The notes under the pieces: generated by a model
What the model saw: only the letters and a program-made list of their open reading frames with translations
What the model was told of the DNA's origin: nothing
The model's database searches: none
Part shown: piece by piece, positions 1-8,782 of the stretch
How positions within the stretch are numbered: position 1 is the stretch's first letter
Layout: each line of letters begins with the position of its first letter
Made by a program: the position numbers and the translations under genes
Assembly: GCA_021824145.1 (NCBI GenBank)
Contig: JAKALM010000001.1
Coordinates: 310,001 to 374,000 of the forward strand
DNA: 64,000 bases
Source of the DNA: Bacteroidota bacterium
GTDB taxonomy: Bacteria > Bacteroidota > Ignavibacteria > Ignavibacteriales > Ignavibacteriaceae
Direction of reading: 5' to 3'

Positions 1-731
1 GGGGTTAAAATAATTTCACTTATGTTTACATTTTCAGGCTGAGTTGCACAAAATAAAATTGTACGTGAAATATCTTCTGCTGATAAAGGCGTAACACCTT
101 CGTATACTTTATTTGCCCGTTCAACATTCCCGGAAAATCTTATATTGCTGAAATTTGTTAAAACCATTCCAGGGTCTACCGTGGTTACTCTAATATTTTT
201 ATCAATGGTTTCCATTCTTATTGCTTGAGTAAGTGCATTTACTGCAAATTTAGTTGCGCAATAAACATTTCCATTTGGATAAACTTCGTGTCCTGCAGTT
301 GAACCAATATTTATTACATGTCCGCTCATTCTTTGAATCATTAACGGAAGAATTTGGCGAGTTACGTAAAGTAATCCTTTAACATTTGTATCAATCATTT
401 CATCCCAATCTGAAATTTCACCATCTGCAATTTTGCTGTATCCACGAGCTAATCCTGCATTGTTAATAAGAATATCTATCTTTTTCCATTCATCAGGTAA
501 AGCTTCAATTGCTTTATTTACTTCAGATGAGTTTCTAACATCAAGCATAAATGAATAAACTTTAACTCCATATTTTTCAGTTAGTGATTTGCCGATTTCA
601 TTAATTTTATCAATTCGTCGTGCAGAAAGAATTAAATTAGAACCTTCTTTTGCAAAATCTTCAGCGCATGCTTTGCCTATTCCAGATGAAGCACCTGTAA
701 TAAAAGTAATTTTATTGTTTAAATTGCCCAT
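1..731 (-). CDS. SDR family NAD(P)-dependent oxidoreductase (3' end outside window)
   Basis: This gene reads leftward from ATG at 731 and runs off the window, so only about 243 N-terminal residues are visible. The Rossmann motif TGASSGIG lies at residues 12-19, NNAG at about 90-93, the catalytic Ser near 144, and the YxxxK pair is Tyr157/Lys161. The ARR segment after the second strand suggests NADP preference. The closest known type is the YdfG-like 3-hydroxy acid/serine dehydrogenase group of cytoplasmic oxidoreductases; the substrate cannot be read from the sequence. It is the last visible gene of a leftward group behind the GH20 enzyme and a small membrane protein (32 bp gap). The fold assignment is firm and the substrate is unknown. 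Confidence 0.9.
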   Translation of the reverse strand, partial: MGNLNNKITFITGASSGIGKACAEDFAKEGSNLILSARRIDKINEIGKSLTEKYGVKVYSFMLDVRNSSEVNKAIEALPDEWKKIDILINNAGLARGYSKIADGEISDWDEMIDTNVKGLLYVTRQILPLMIQRMSGHVINIGSTAGHEVYPNGNVYCATKFAVNALTQAIRMETIDKNIRVTTVDPGMVLTNFSNIRFSGNVERANKVYEGVTPLSAEDISRTILFCATQPENVNISEIILT

Positions 732-763
732 ATAAAAAAATACTCCGGGTTTTATTTGAAAAT

Positions 764-1288
764 TTATTTTCGTTCAATTGTTGGTATAGCTTTTTTTATT
801 CTCTTTGTTAAAATATTTATATAACCAAGCAGCAAAATTAAAACAAAAAGCATAAAAATTAATTTTTGATTATAAGATAAATTTTCTTGATTAAGTAATT
901 TAGTCCATTCTGTTGAAAATGATGAATCTAGTATTATTGATAATATTCCAATAAAAGCTGCGAATATAAGATAGCCAATATTAATTAATTGAAATATAAT
1001 TATCGAACTTCGTAAATGGTCATTTGCGGTCTTATTTAGCCATATAAAAGTGATTTCTATGAATAGAATATTAGCTATAAATGGTGTAATCAAAACTAAT
1101 AAATAAGTATAGAAACTATTTTGATTATTCATAGGAAAACTTATTTGAAGACTAATTCCATTAAAGGCTAAACTTATATTTTGTTTAATTAATAATAAAG
1201 CTGAAATACCTTTTACAAGTTCATTCAAATAAAGTACAGCAATTAATCCAGTTATAGTACCTAAAATAATCGCAAAAGTTTTATTCAT
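764..1288 (-). CDS. small integral membrane protein, unknown
   Basis: I do not recognise a family for this 174-residue protein. It has four hydrophobic stretches, at roughly residues 5-25, 62-85, 95-118 and 143-163, and ends in a basic tail (TKRIKKAIPTIERK). It is therefore an inner-membrane protein with no visible catalytic motif. The ATG at 1288 is preceded by AAGG at suitable spacing. It starts 16 bp after the GH20 gene ends and is followed after 32 bp by the dehydrogenase, so the three are probably co-transcribed. Coding status is supported by its length, start context and position. Confidence 0.7.
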   Translation of the reverse strand: MNKTFAIILGTITGLIAVLYLNELVKGISALLLIKQNISLAFNGISLQISFPMNNQNSFYTYLLVLITPFIANILFIEITFIWLNKTANDHLRSSIIIFQLINIGYLIFAAFIGILSIILDSSFSTEWTKLLNQENLSYNQKLIFMLFVLILLLGYINILTKRIKKAIPTIERK

Positions 1289-1304
1289 AATTTACCTTTT
1301 CAAT

Positions 1305-3755
1305 TTATCTTTCAATCCAGCTTGGCCTTTTGGTTTTGAAATTCGGTGCAATTATCTGATTTGAATATTCTTTAGAAACAACATTTCCCCAATTCCCATT
1401 CTCAGATTTTCCTTCCCATGAATCTTGCAAATTATCATCATTAGTATCAATGTTAAAATTATTATTGTCAATTGTAAACTGAGAAGAAATATTAACTCCG
1501 GCAGCACCATTGGGATTGAAGTTAATTACTTTTACGAAGAAAGTATTTTTACCACTCTTTAAATATTTTTTTACATCCAGCAGTTTTATTCTTTTATGCT
1601 CAACAGTTAGTGAAAGTGTTCTGCGGGCATAAACTTCATCTACAAATTTATTGTTGATATAAAGTTGAGCATACGTATCGCCCATTAATTGAATGTAAGC
1701 TTCTTGTGGAATTTCTTTTAATTCAATTGTCTTTTTAAATTCTGCATTAGATGCAAATGAATCATCGTTCACTTTTACATAAATCCATTTTGATTGAATA
1801 AGCGGGGAGTATAAATTTTTATCTCCACTATTTAATGAATCATTTACTTCTTCAAAGTATGATTCAAGCCGATTGAACTTATCATCTATTAGATTAAGAT
1901 TTGCTTTCTCGTAATATCTCAACCAAAGATTATCATATTCTTTATTTAATTTTTTAAGTGAAGAAATATTATCGGATAAACGGCTTATTAAATTTTTGAT
2001 ATTCTTTTTTGAAGCCAAATAATATTTATCATGAAGTAAATATTGAGTTTCAATTTTTGATTTATAAAATTCATCAAGTTTTATATTGAACCGAAGTAAA
2101 TCAAATTGATCTCTGTGTTTTTTTACTTTTGATTCAAGCATATTTATATCGCTTAAAGTTTGAGGAAGTGTCCAATTCATCCATTCAACTTTTGATGCTG
2201 ACATTAAATTTGGCCCGCGCTGATTCCGTTCTCTTTCGGGCAGTAATGGATGACGCCAAATTTCGCTCCAGGTCATTTGGTTAAGCGGGTTGCTCAACGT
2301 TTCATAAATTTTTGGTATTCTTTCATCATCAATACCATAAAAATCATAAAAGTAATTTTTACTGAATGAAGCAATATCACTCGCTTTGAAATTCCATGAG
2401 CATTGTGCCGACCAGGCATAGCCGAAGTAAATTAATTCTTTAAAAGTCTCTGCGCCAAAATCGCCCCAGTTGGAATTTATCATTCCTTCGGATCCATTTT
2501 CAATTCCGGCTTTTATAAAATATTGAATATTTGGGAGAGCATTAACATTTACAGGGAATGGAGAAGAATAATTTGATACTGACGGCGAAACAATGTATTT
2601 GAAGCCTGCATCCTTAAAAGTTTTTGTTGATGGATAATCAACAGTTGGAGCGTAATGCCAATCAACGATAGTAATATCCTTTGGAATCATAGAAAGAATT
2701 TCCGGGTGGCGAAGAATAATATCTCCGTACATCATTACTTTCTTTCCGTATTTTTTGCAGATGTCATAAATCTTTTTATAGTGATCGGCATGTACTTTCG
2801 CAATTCCGTATTTATCAACAAGAAATTTACTTGCGCCTAATCCAACGTCAAAACTTTCATCAGCGCCCATGTGATAATATTCTGAAGGAAATAATTTAAA
2901 TACTTCCTTCATCATAGATTCGAGAAAAACATAAGTGGAATCATTTGAAACATTTAACGATGCAGCTCCGGGGAATTCCGCGTACTTCAAATATTTTTTC
3001 TGAGAGAGAATATTTTCATAATGCCCAAGCGTTTGAAAGATTGGAATTATATCAACATAATACTGCTTTGCATAATTCACCAGCTCAATAATTTCTTTTT
3101 CGGAAAGTGCGCCTCTATTTTTCCCAATGTCGGGATATTGCGGGAATTGAATCATATCCTCAAGATAGGGCATATAAACATTCATTTTGTAACGGGCGAT
3201 ATTTCTAATAATCTTTTTGAAATTGTCGAGAGTAGAAACTTGACCACGGCTTATGTCATCCGAAATACCGCGCAATTTTATATCCGGCCAATCAATAATA
3301 TTTACAAATTGAATTTTGTTTGATTTAATTTTTTCAAGCAATTGAACTAAGCTCATAGTTCCGTAAAAAATTCCGCGTGCAGATGGAGAAGTAATTTTAA
3401 TACCATCTTTATCCACAACTAATTTATAAGATTGGTCTTTCGCATCAACCGGAATATTTTCCTCACTTTTGAAATCATCTATAGAAAGGACAATCCCAAA
3501 CGCTGCCGTATTATTTGAAATTATTTTAGCAGAAATGTTTAAATAGCTTTTAAGTGTTTCTTTTATTTGTTCTGCGGAAAATTTAAGCTGATCTGCATTT
3601 CCTTCCATTATAATGCTGAAATTTTTCTTAATCAAAAAATTACCATTATCAATTTTTACAATTTGCGGAATTGGAACAATAGGTAAATTATTTGTTTGTG
3701 CACGTGTTGTCTTCATAAAAATAATAGTGAGAAGGAACAGTAAAAGATATTTCAT
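1305..3755 (-). CDS. GH20 family beta-N-acetylhexosaminidase, secreted
   Basis: This 816-residue protein begins with a signal peptide (hydrophobic residues 3-15, Ala-Gln cleavage site near 19/20). An N-terminal Glyco_hydro_20b-like alpha/beta domain covers about residues 22-155, and a TIM-barrel catalytic domain follows. The GH20 catalytic pair is in HMGADES, with Asp299 the stabilising residue and Glu300 the general acid/base. The C-terminal 250 residues are partly coiled, then form a beta-rich domain that may bind carbohydrate. GH20 enzymes remove terminal GlcNAc or GalNAc from glycans or chitin fragments. The muropeptide-recycling operon at 24-29 kb could use the released GlcNAc, but this link is an inference. 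It is the first gene of its leftward operon. Confidence 0.88.
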   Translation of the reverse strand: MKYLLLFLLTIIFMKTTRAQTNNLPIVPIPQIVKIDNGNFLIKKNFSIIMEGNADQLKFSAEQIKETLKSYLNISAKIISNNTAAFGIVLSIDDFKSEENIPVDAKDQSYKLVVDKDGIKITSPSARGIFYGTMSLVQLLEKIKSNKIQFVNIIDWPDIKLRGISDDISRGQVSTLDNFKKIIRNIARYKMNVYMPYLEDMIQFPQYPDIGKNRGALSEKEIIELVNYAKQYYVDIIPIFQTLGHYENILSQKKYLKYAEFPGAASLNVSNDSTYVFLESMMKEVFKLFPSEYYHMGADESFDVGLGASKFLVDKYGIAKVHADHYKKIYDICKKYGKKVMMYGDIILRHPEILSMIPKDITIVDWHYAPTVDYPSTKTFKDAGFKYIVSPSVSNYSSPFPVNVNALPNIQYFIKAGIENGSEGMINSNWGDFGAETFKELIYFGYAWSAQCSWNFKASDIASFSKNYFYDFYGIDDERIPKIYETLSNPLNQMTWSEIWRHPLLPERERNQRGPNLMSASKVEWMNWTLPQTLSDINMLESKVKKHRDQFDLLRFNIKLDEFYKSKIETQYLLHDKYYLASKKNIKNLISRLSDNISSLKKLNKEYDNLWLRYYEKANLNLIDDKFNRLESYFEEVNDSLNSGDKNLYSPLIQSKWIYVKVNDDSFASNAEFKKTIELKEIPQEAYIQLMGDTYAQLYINNKFVDEVYARRTLSLTVEHKRIKLLDVKKYLKSGKNTFFVKVINFNPNGAAGVNISSQFTIDNNNFNIDTNDDNLQDSWEGKSENGNWGNVVSKEYSNQIIAPNFKTKRPSWIER

Positions 3756-4057
3756 ACATATTCTTCAAGATTATGGGAAAAAATAATTTCAAGTAAATTG
3801 ATAATTACTTCGCTAATATATTAAAACTTCAATTCAGTGATTAATAATTATTTTTTAATTCGCAGCGTTTCCAGGGAAAATACGTAGAGAAGCCTGCGTA
3901 AAATCCCTAGTAAAAAATACGTAGAACTACTGATTCGCAATTTAAAAAAATTTAATATATTGTTTTTGAGATATGAGATTATAAAAATTACCACATTACC
4001 GTGTAAGTTTTTTAGTTTTAAGATTTCTTCTAAAATCTAGGAATTAAAAGAGGATTT
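3756..4057. other. intergenic region between divergent genes
   Basis: This 302-bp gap separates the leftward GH20 gene from the rightward LuxR-type gene. It must hold both promoters. The only clear structure is the repeat/dyad at 3871-3925, annotated separately. No small ORF with a ribosome binding site was seen. Confidence 0.6.
3871..3925. promoter_or_regulatory. candidate operator: direct repeats of AAATACGTAGA plus imperfect dyad
   Basis: AAATACGTAGA occurs at 3878-3888 and again at 3915-3925, 37 bp apart. The first copy also sits in an imperfect inverted repeat, CCAGGGA (3871-3877) against TCCCTAG (3904-3910). It lies about 130-185 bp upstream of the lone LuxR-type HTH gene. The CAGGGAA half-site recurs as a perfect palindrome in front of the next gene (4302-4316). 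A role as binding site for the HTH protein is inferred. Confidence 0.4.
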
Positions 4058-4261
4058 ATGAAAAAACTACCATCTTGTAAAAGGGAAAAAATCGGCAAGC
4101 TAAGCAAAAGAGAAAACGAAATATTTGAATTTATATCTGACGGTTTTGAAAACAAAGCGATTGCCGATAAGATTAATATCAGTGTTAAGACTGTGGAAAG
4201 CCACAAGCAAAATATAAAGGAAAAGCTGGGATTACAGTCTATAAAAGAATTGTATAATTGA
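4058..4261 (+). CDS. stand-alone LuxR/GerE-type HTH protein
   Basis: This 67-residue protein is almost entirely a LuxR-type DNA-binding domain. LSKRENEIFEFISDG starts the HTH, and NKAIADKINISVKTVESHKQ is the scaffold and recognition helix. It has no receiver, PAS or autoinducer domain, so activity would depend on abundance or a partner. The ATG at 4058 has an AGAGGA ribosome binding site. The protein stops at KELYN, a few residues before the usual end of the fourth helix, so it may be slightly truncated. It is followed by a lipoprotein gene with a CAGGGAA palindrome overlapping its likely -35 box. Family assignment is firm; the regulated genes are inferred. Confidence 0.85.
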   Translation: MKKLPSCKREKIGKLSKRENEIFEFISDGFENKAIADKINISVKTVESHKQNIKEKLGLQSIKELYN

Positions 4262-4301
4262 GGTATTAAAAGGCGGTACTAAAAGACCCTGGACAAAAAA
4301 T

Positions 4302-4316
4302 CAGGGAATTTCCCTG
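4302..4316. promoter_or_regulatory. perfect palindrome CAGGGAAtTTCCCTG abutting a TTGACA box
   Basis: The 7-bp arms CAGGGAA (4302-4308) and TTCCCTG (4310-4316) flank a single T. TTGACA follows immediately at 4317-4322, resembling a -35 element, with an A/T-rich region about 17 bp further on. The site is about 60 bp upstream of the PD40 lipoprotein start. Such geometry fits an operator for a dimeric regulator; the adjacent LuxR-type protein is the obvious candidate by inference. A stem-loop is less likely because the loop would be one base. Confidence 0.45.
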
Positions 4317-4377
4317 TTGACAATCTATTAACAAAGAATATTTTAGTAACCGAGATTTTAATTAAAGGGCGTGCATA

Positions 4378-5460
4378 ATGAAAAGTTTGGCTAATATTTC
4401 TTTCCTATCTGTAACTGCAATTTTATTTTTGCATCTTGGCTGCAAAATAAACGACGTATCAACCGAAACAATGAACAAATTTGATTTATGCTTTAATAAA
4501 CAAATTAATAATAAATGGGCGGTCATTCTTTATAATTCAACTAATCAAAGTTCAAAGAATATTTCTTTAGATAATAATGATTACTTTCCGACTTGGTCTC
4601 CAGATGGCTCTTTAATAATATTTACTCGATATAAAAACGATGGGGGAACCGATATAATGTCTTATAACATTGAGAAAAACATTATAGTTAACATTACAAA
4701 TGGAAAAACAACAGAATCATACTATTCTCCAATTTGGACTAAAAGTGGAAATCAAATCATCTTTAATTATCATAAAATCGGTGAAAAAGAAAATACTCAA
4801 ATAATGAATAAAGATGGTTCAGATAAAAAAAAGATACTTGATTTTTGTGCCAACATATTTTTTTCCAATGACGACAATTCTTTTGTGTACCAGCCTAATG
4901 GTACGAATAGTGAAAATGATTATACAGTATTTAAGTATTCATTAATAAATAATAATCCCGATCTAATACTCGATTTGAAAACAGTTGGAGAAGAATACAC
5001 ACAATTATATGGATATAATCAATTACAAAATAAAATCTTGTTGTTGATAGCAAGTACACCAAGAATTACAGACTTAATAGCTACATATGACCTAAATTCG
5101 AAAACAATAGATACTATTTCGGTAGCTGATTCGGGATGGATTTATTTAAGACCTCAATATTCTAATGACTATTCAAAAATACTTTTTGAAAAAAAGAATT
5201 ACAATGGGAAAATAGATAAATTAATTCTATGTGAGAAGGTTAAAGAAAAGGAAATTATTTCTTTAGCAGACGGAAATTCATGGTTCGACTTTAATTCAAT
5301 TTCCTTTTCTGCTACAAACGATTTTCTTGCATATACAAAAAATATAAATCAATCCAGTCAGTGGGCCGCATGGGAATCTTATGTATATGTTGTTGATTTA
5401 AATACATTAAAAAATATTATCATAGATAGTGGGCACTCACCCCAATGGAATCCGAGATAA
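4378..5460 (+). CDS. PD40/TolB-like beta-propeller lipoprotein
   Basis: This 360-residue protein has a lipoprotein signal peptide with lipobox LHLGC near residue 22. It is then built of WD40-like PD40 repeats of the TolB type: PTWSPDGSLIIFTRY, then SPIWTKSGNQIIFNYHK, and later SFSATNDFLAYTKN and PQWNPR. The predicted fold is a periplasmic or surface-exposed propeller with no catalytic residues visible. Such lipoproteins are abundant in Bacteroidota and Ignavibacteria and most have no assigned role. It lies 116 bp after the LuxR-type gene, with its own palindromic promoter region. A hairpin at 5512-5547 follows it. Confidence 0.8.
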   Translation: MKSLANISFLSVTAILFLHLGCKINDVSTETMNKFDLCFNKQINNKWAVILYNSTNQSSKNISLDNNDYFPTWSPDGSLIIFTRYKNDGGTDIMSYNIEKNIIVNITNGKTTESYYSPIWTKSGNQIIFNYHKIGEKENTQIMNKDGSDKKKILDFCANIFFSNDDNSFVYQPNGTNSENDYTVFKYSLINNNPDLILDLKTVGEEYTQLYGYNQLQNKILLLIASTPRITDLIATYDLNSKTIDTISVADSGWIYLRPQYSNDYSKILFEKKNYNGKIDKLILCEKVKEKEIISLADGNSWFDFNSISFSATNDFLAYTKNINQSSQWAAWESYVYVVDLNTLKNIIIDSGHSPQWNPR

Positions 5461-5511
5461 ATTTACGAAATTAAAATTCATATTTAATTAGGGGGCTGAG
5501 CTTTTTAAATT

Positions 5512-5547
5512 TTAAGGCAGGTGATGTGTCAGTAACACCTGCCTTAA
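5512..5547 (+). terminator. 12-bp hairpin after the PD40 lipoprotein gene
   Basis: TTAAGGCAGGTG (5512-5523) pairs perfectly with CACCTGCCTTAA (5536-5547) across a 12-nt loop. There is no immediate T-run, so termination may be inefficient or need Rho. A second, weaker stem follows at 5581-5603 (ATTTCATT/AATGAAAT). Confidence 0.55.
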
Positions 5548-5664
5548 TATGAATAGCCTTAAGGTTGGCTGCCTTATTTTATTTCATTTTAATAGAATGA
5601 AATGTGGGCTATTCTTTATTTAAAACTAACAAAAATTTTTATCATTTACTAAAGGTGTACTTAC

Positions 5665-5892
5665 ATGAAAACATTATATTCAAGGTGTTTTACTATCCTT
5701 TTTATATTTCTATCTTCCTTATTATATGCTCAGGTCGATACCTTATTAGATTCTCCTAACATTAATGCACAAGTTAAGGTTGATTATCTCAATAAAAAAA
5801 TAAAAGAAAAGGGTTATAATTGGAAAGCTGCGATAACTTCTAAATCTCATTTAACTACTGACCAAATGAAAATTTATGCGGCGTGGATATAA
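5665..5892 (+). pseudogene. N-terminal part of the frameshifted papain-like peptidase (signal peptide and propeptide)
   Basis: This 75-residue reading frame has a clear signal peptide (hydrophobic core at residues 9-22, LYAQ cleavage) and a short prodomain-like segment ending KIYAAWI. It stops exactly where the downstream frame opens. The downstream frame lacks any signal peptide yet carries a secretion sorting domain. Adding one base near 5883 would read on from Tyr-Ala-Ala directly into Val-Asp-Ile-Asn-Glu-Val of the next frame. This is therefore best seen as the 5' part of one gene broken by a single-base loss, or by a sequencing error. No slippery heptamer was recognised. Confidence 0.75.
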
Positions 5893-8342
5893 ATGAGGTG
5901 AGGAAACAATCTATTATTAATCATACTGATTTATCCAATAATAAGTTTAGTAAGAAGAATAATTATAATATCATCCAAAGCGTACCGGACTGGAAAAGCT
6001 ATATGACCACACCTGGAAATCAAACGTGCGGAAATTGTTGGGCATTTGCCGCTACTGGAGTAACAGAAGGGTTATTGCAATATCAATATGGATCAAACAT
6101 TGGAATTAATTTGGACGAAGATTGGATTACGGATTATTCTCAATGTGGTAGTTGTAGCGGGGGATCCCCATACTGTGCGTTGAGTTATATACAAAATAAC
6201 AGGTGCATTAGCGATCAAAGTTTGAGCTCATTCCCAAATTTATCTAATACATATTGGGGGTTAAAAACAATTAGCAGCAATACACTTTCAGTTGATGGAA
6301 TAAAATCGTCTCTACAATATAGTCCAGTATTGGCCGTTATGTATGTCTTTAGTGATCTTTATTCATATTCATCTGGCATTTATAAACATACCACTGGCAC
6401 TAGTGTCGGATATCATGCTATAGTTATTGTAGGATATGATAATACTCAAAATTATTGGGTTTGCAAAAACAGTTGGGGTACAAATTGGGGAGAAGGTGGA
6501 TTTTTTAAAATAGCATTTGGTGAATGTGAAATTGAAATGAACGCTAATTATACAGCATCCGTTGATGAAAGTTGTTTCGGAAAGATAGTTCCAGATTTAA
6601 TTACTTCTTTAAACACTGCAATAAACTATAATTTTGCTAATAATGAAATGTTATATGCAAAAGGTACCTCATCGCTTTCTGGAAATCTTTCAATTTCTTC
6701 TGGAAAGCACTTAACACTTTTATCAACTTCTAATACCTATCTTGGTAACTATAATATTATTTCAAACGGCGGATCCATAATTATTAATAACGGTGCGTAT
6801 TTAAACGGATTGAAAGCATATTTAAAATCTGGTAGTACTGTAATCGGGTATTGCCCTTCTATACAGAATGCTATTAACAATGCATCAACTAATCAATCAG
6901 TAGAATTATTGTCTACAGCCTATTCCGAAAGCCCAAGCTTCAGCAGCAAATCAAATATTACTCTTTACGGACAAGGACAAGGCAGTACAACATTAAATGG
7001 AAGTATCTCCGTTACAAATTCAAGCTATATTACAATTTCAGATTTAACGATGAGCAATTCTTTGTCTGAAAATAACAGCACCTGGACACGTTTTTATAAT
7101 GCAACAATAAGCGGAACTACTATTGCAAATAACTACGGCGGCACTATGACCGAGATAGGCTTTGTTTCAGCAAGTAATATTGCGGCTTCATTTGGCGTAT
7201 CGGCATATGGAGGAACTGGCGATTTTTATGATTCCCAAGTCTCTAACGGCGATTGTGCAGTGTATTTAACAAACAGCGCTTCATATAACGTTGGATCCGA
7301 TAATACATTTTGCAGCAACGGTCTGGATATATATGTAACCGGAGGCGCCTATGCGTATGCAATATCTAACCTCTATAGCCGTCCGCTCCCTTCATCAATA
7401 AGCGGGAACATTTTTGTAACCGGTCAAAATGGTGTATGTAGTTCCCCTAAAGCTATAGTTGTAAATAACGATCAACCAGCAGAACAAATATCGCCGGAGT
7501 TAAAAGCGATAGATGAAGAATATTTAACTCTATTAAGAAAAATACATAAGGATAAGGAAGACAATAAATATGATGCAAAAAATTATACTCAAGATTACCA
7601 GCAGCTTATTGATGCATATAAGAAGTTGGTAAACACAGGCAAAGACAAAGACGTTATTAAAGCAGCATTGTCCAAGATATCAGATTTGTATAACGGGCAA
7701 GGCGACAAGATGGGTTTAAGTAATTATATAGCTGAATTATTATCAATTGGAAATTTAAAAACGTATGAGCCTTATATAAAGAGATATAATATCTGGAATT
7801 ATGTTGACAACAAAGATTATTCAAACTCTCTTAAGACAGCCGATGAAGTACTATCTTCAGCAAATGCTGACCAAGACTTGCAAGCAGAAATGCTTTATGA
7901 GAAAGGATTGATATATAAATATTACTTAGGTGATAAGGGTAAGGCAAATGATATGTATGCATCGATAATTAGCAAATACCCGGCAAGTCCTTTAACTATA
8001 TTTGCTTCTAATGAGATGGGAATTAAACCGGATTATTCGTTTAAGAAAGCAGCATCAGGATCAAACCAAAATGATAAGCCAGCAGGATATGAATTAAATA
8101 ATTATCCCAATCCTTTCAATCCTACAACGGTAATCTCTTTCAATCTGAAAGAAAAAGATCATGTTACAATTATTGTATTTGACATACTTGGCAAAGAGGT
8201 TGCAAGACTTATTGATGGTATCCAATTAGAAGGCGAGCACTCGATAAGCTTCGATGGCAGCAATCTTCCAAGTGGGATGTACATCTACCAATTGAAGGGA
8301 AGCAATTTTAATATAACTAAGAAGATGCTGCTCTTAAAATAA
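5883..8342 (+). CDS. C1A (papain-family) cysteine peptidase with beta-helix, helical repeats and T9SS sorting domain
   Basis: This frame opens at GTG without a ribosome binding site, so it is probably the body of the gene that begins at 5665. The peptidase domain has Cys52 in CGNCWAF, His178 in GYHAIVIVGY and Asn196 in KNSWGTNWGEGG, the full papain catalytic set. The glutamine before the Cys is one residue closer than in papain. After about residue 230 comes a Ser/Asn-rich repetitive region resembling a parallel beta-helix, then a charged alpha-helical TPR-like segment at about 535-715. A T9SS type A sorting domain occupies about 735-819 (NYPNPFNPTT to the basic C-terminus). Known T9SS logic predicts export by Sec, then T9SS, and surface attachment or release. 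Confidence 0.85.
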   Translation: MDINEVRKQSIINHTDLSNNKFSKKNNYNIIQSVPDWKSYMTTPGNQTCGNCWAFAATGVTEGLLQYQYGSNIGINLDEDWITDYSQCGSCSGGSPYCALSYIQNNRCISDQSLSSFPNLSNTYWGLKTISSNTLSVDGIKSSLQYSPVLAVMYVFSDLYSYSSGIYKHTTGTSVGYHAIVIVGYDNTQNYWVCKNSWGTNWGEGGFFKIAFGECEIEMNANYTASVDESCFGKIVPDLITSLNTAINYNFANNEMLYAKGTSSLSGNLSISSGKHLTLLSTSNTYLGNYNIISNGGSIIINNGAYLNGLKAYLKSGSTVIGYCPSIQNAINNASTNQSVELLSTAYSESPSFSSKSNITLYGQGQGSTTLNGSISVTNSSYITISDLTMSNSLSENNSTWTRFYNATISGTTIANNYGGTMTEIGFVSASNIAASFGVSAYGGTGDFYDSQVSNGDCAVYLTNSASYNVGSDNTFCSNGLDIYVTGGAYAYAISNLYSRPLPSSISGNIFVTGQNGVCSSPKAIVVNNDQPAEQISPELKAIDEEYLTLLRKIHKDKEDNKYDAKNYTQDYQQLIDAYKKLVNTGKDKDVIKAALSKISDLYNGQGDKMGLSNYIAELLSIGNLKTYEPYIKRYNIWNYVDNKDYSNSLKTADEVLSSANADQDLQAEMLYEKGLIYKYYLGDKGKANDMYASIISKYPASPLTIFASNEMGIKPDYSFKKAASGSNQNDKPAGYELNNYPNPFNPTTVISFNLKEKDHVTIIVFDILGKEVARLIDGIQLEGEHSISFDGSNLPSGMYIYQLKGSNFNITKKMLLLK

Positions 8343-8435
8343 TTTCAGATGCTTAGTAAGTAAATAAATGCAGGGCGAATAGACATTTGTTCAGCTTATA
8401 AATAACATAAATAATACAAACAAAATGAGGTTCTT

Positions 8436-8722
8436 ATGCCAGTAAACAAAGTAAGCGCAGTACTCGATCAAACTATAGTGGATGGAATGATCAATAACGT
8501 AGATACGGAAGAAGCAAAGCTTCCTTTTTTAATTAATCTTACCGATAAGGAACGGGATACACAACCTCGTTTTGGGCAGGACAGCATAGAATTCTTTAAT
8601 GAATCACTTGAAACTGTAAAGCAAACCCTGGAATGATGCCGGGAGATTTTAGCTTAGAAGAAATGACAAAAGATGTAACACTATATTCGCAGATGAATTC
8701 AATAGTCAAAATCTCGATTTAG
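8436..8722 (+). pseudogene. small conserved protein of Bacteroidota type, frameshifted and truncated
   Basis: The first frame (8436-8636) encodes 66 residues and stops after ETVKQTLE. The central text LPFLINLTDKERDTQPRFGQDS resembles a small cytoplasmic protein family common in Bacteroidota, which I know only as hypothetical. Shifting the frame by one base near 8624 continues as NPGMMPGDFSLEEMTKDV through QMNSIVKISI to a stop at 8720-8722. That looks like the continuation expected in the family. The remainder of the usual C-terminus is missing. I read this as a decayed gene; a short functional 66-residue product cannot be excluded. It lies 93 bp after the frameshifted peptidase gene. Confidence 0.5.
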
Positions 8723-8782
8723 TCATGATTGGGTATTTTCATATCTGTTCAATAGTCACAAATTGATTGCTTAAGTCAATTA

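Noticed and set aside
3021-3323. 100-codon plus-strand frame inside the GH20 gene
   Set aside because: Antisense shadow of a well-supported catalytic domain.
8621-8641. programmed -1 frameshift in the small gene
   Set aside because: No X-XXY-YYZ slippery heptamer is in the correct phase and no downstream pseudoknot was recognised. Decay or sequence error is simpler.
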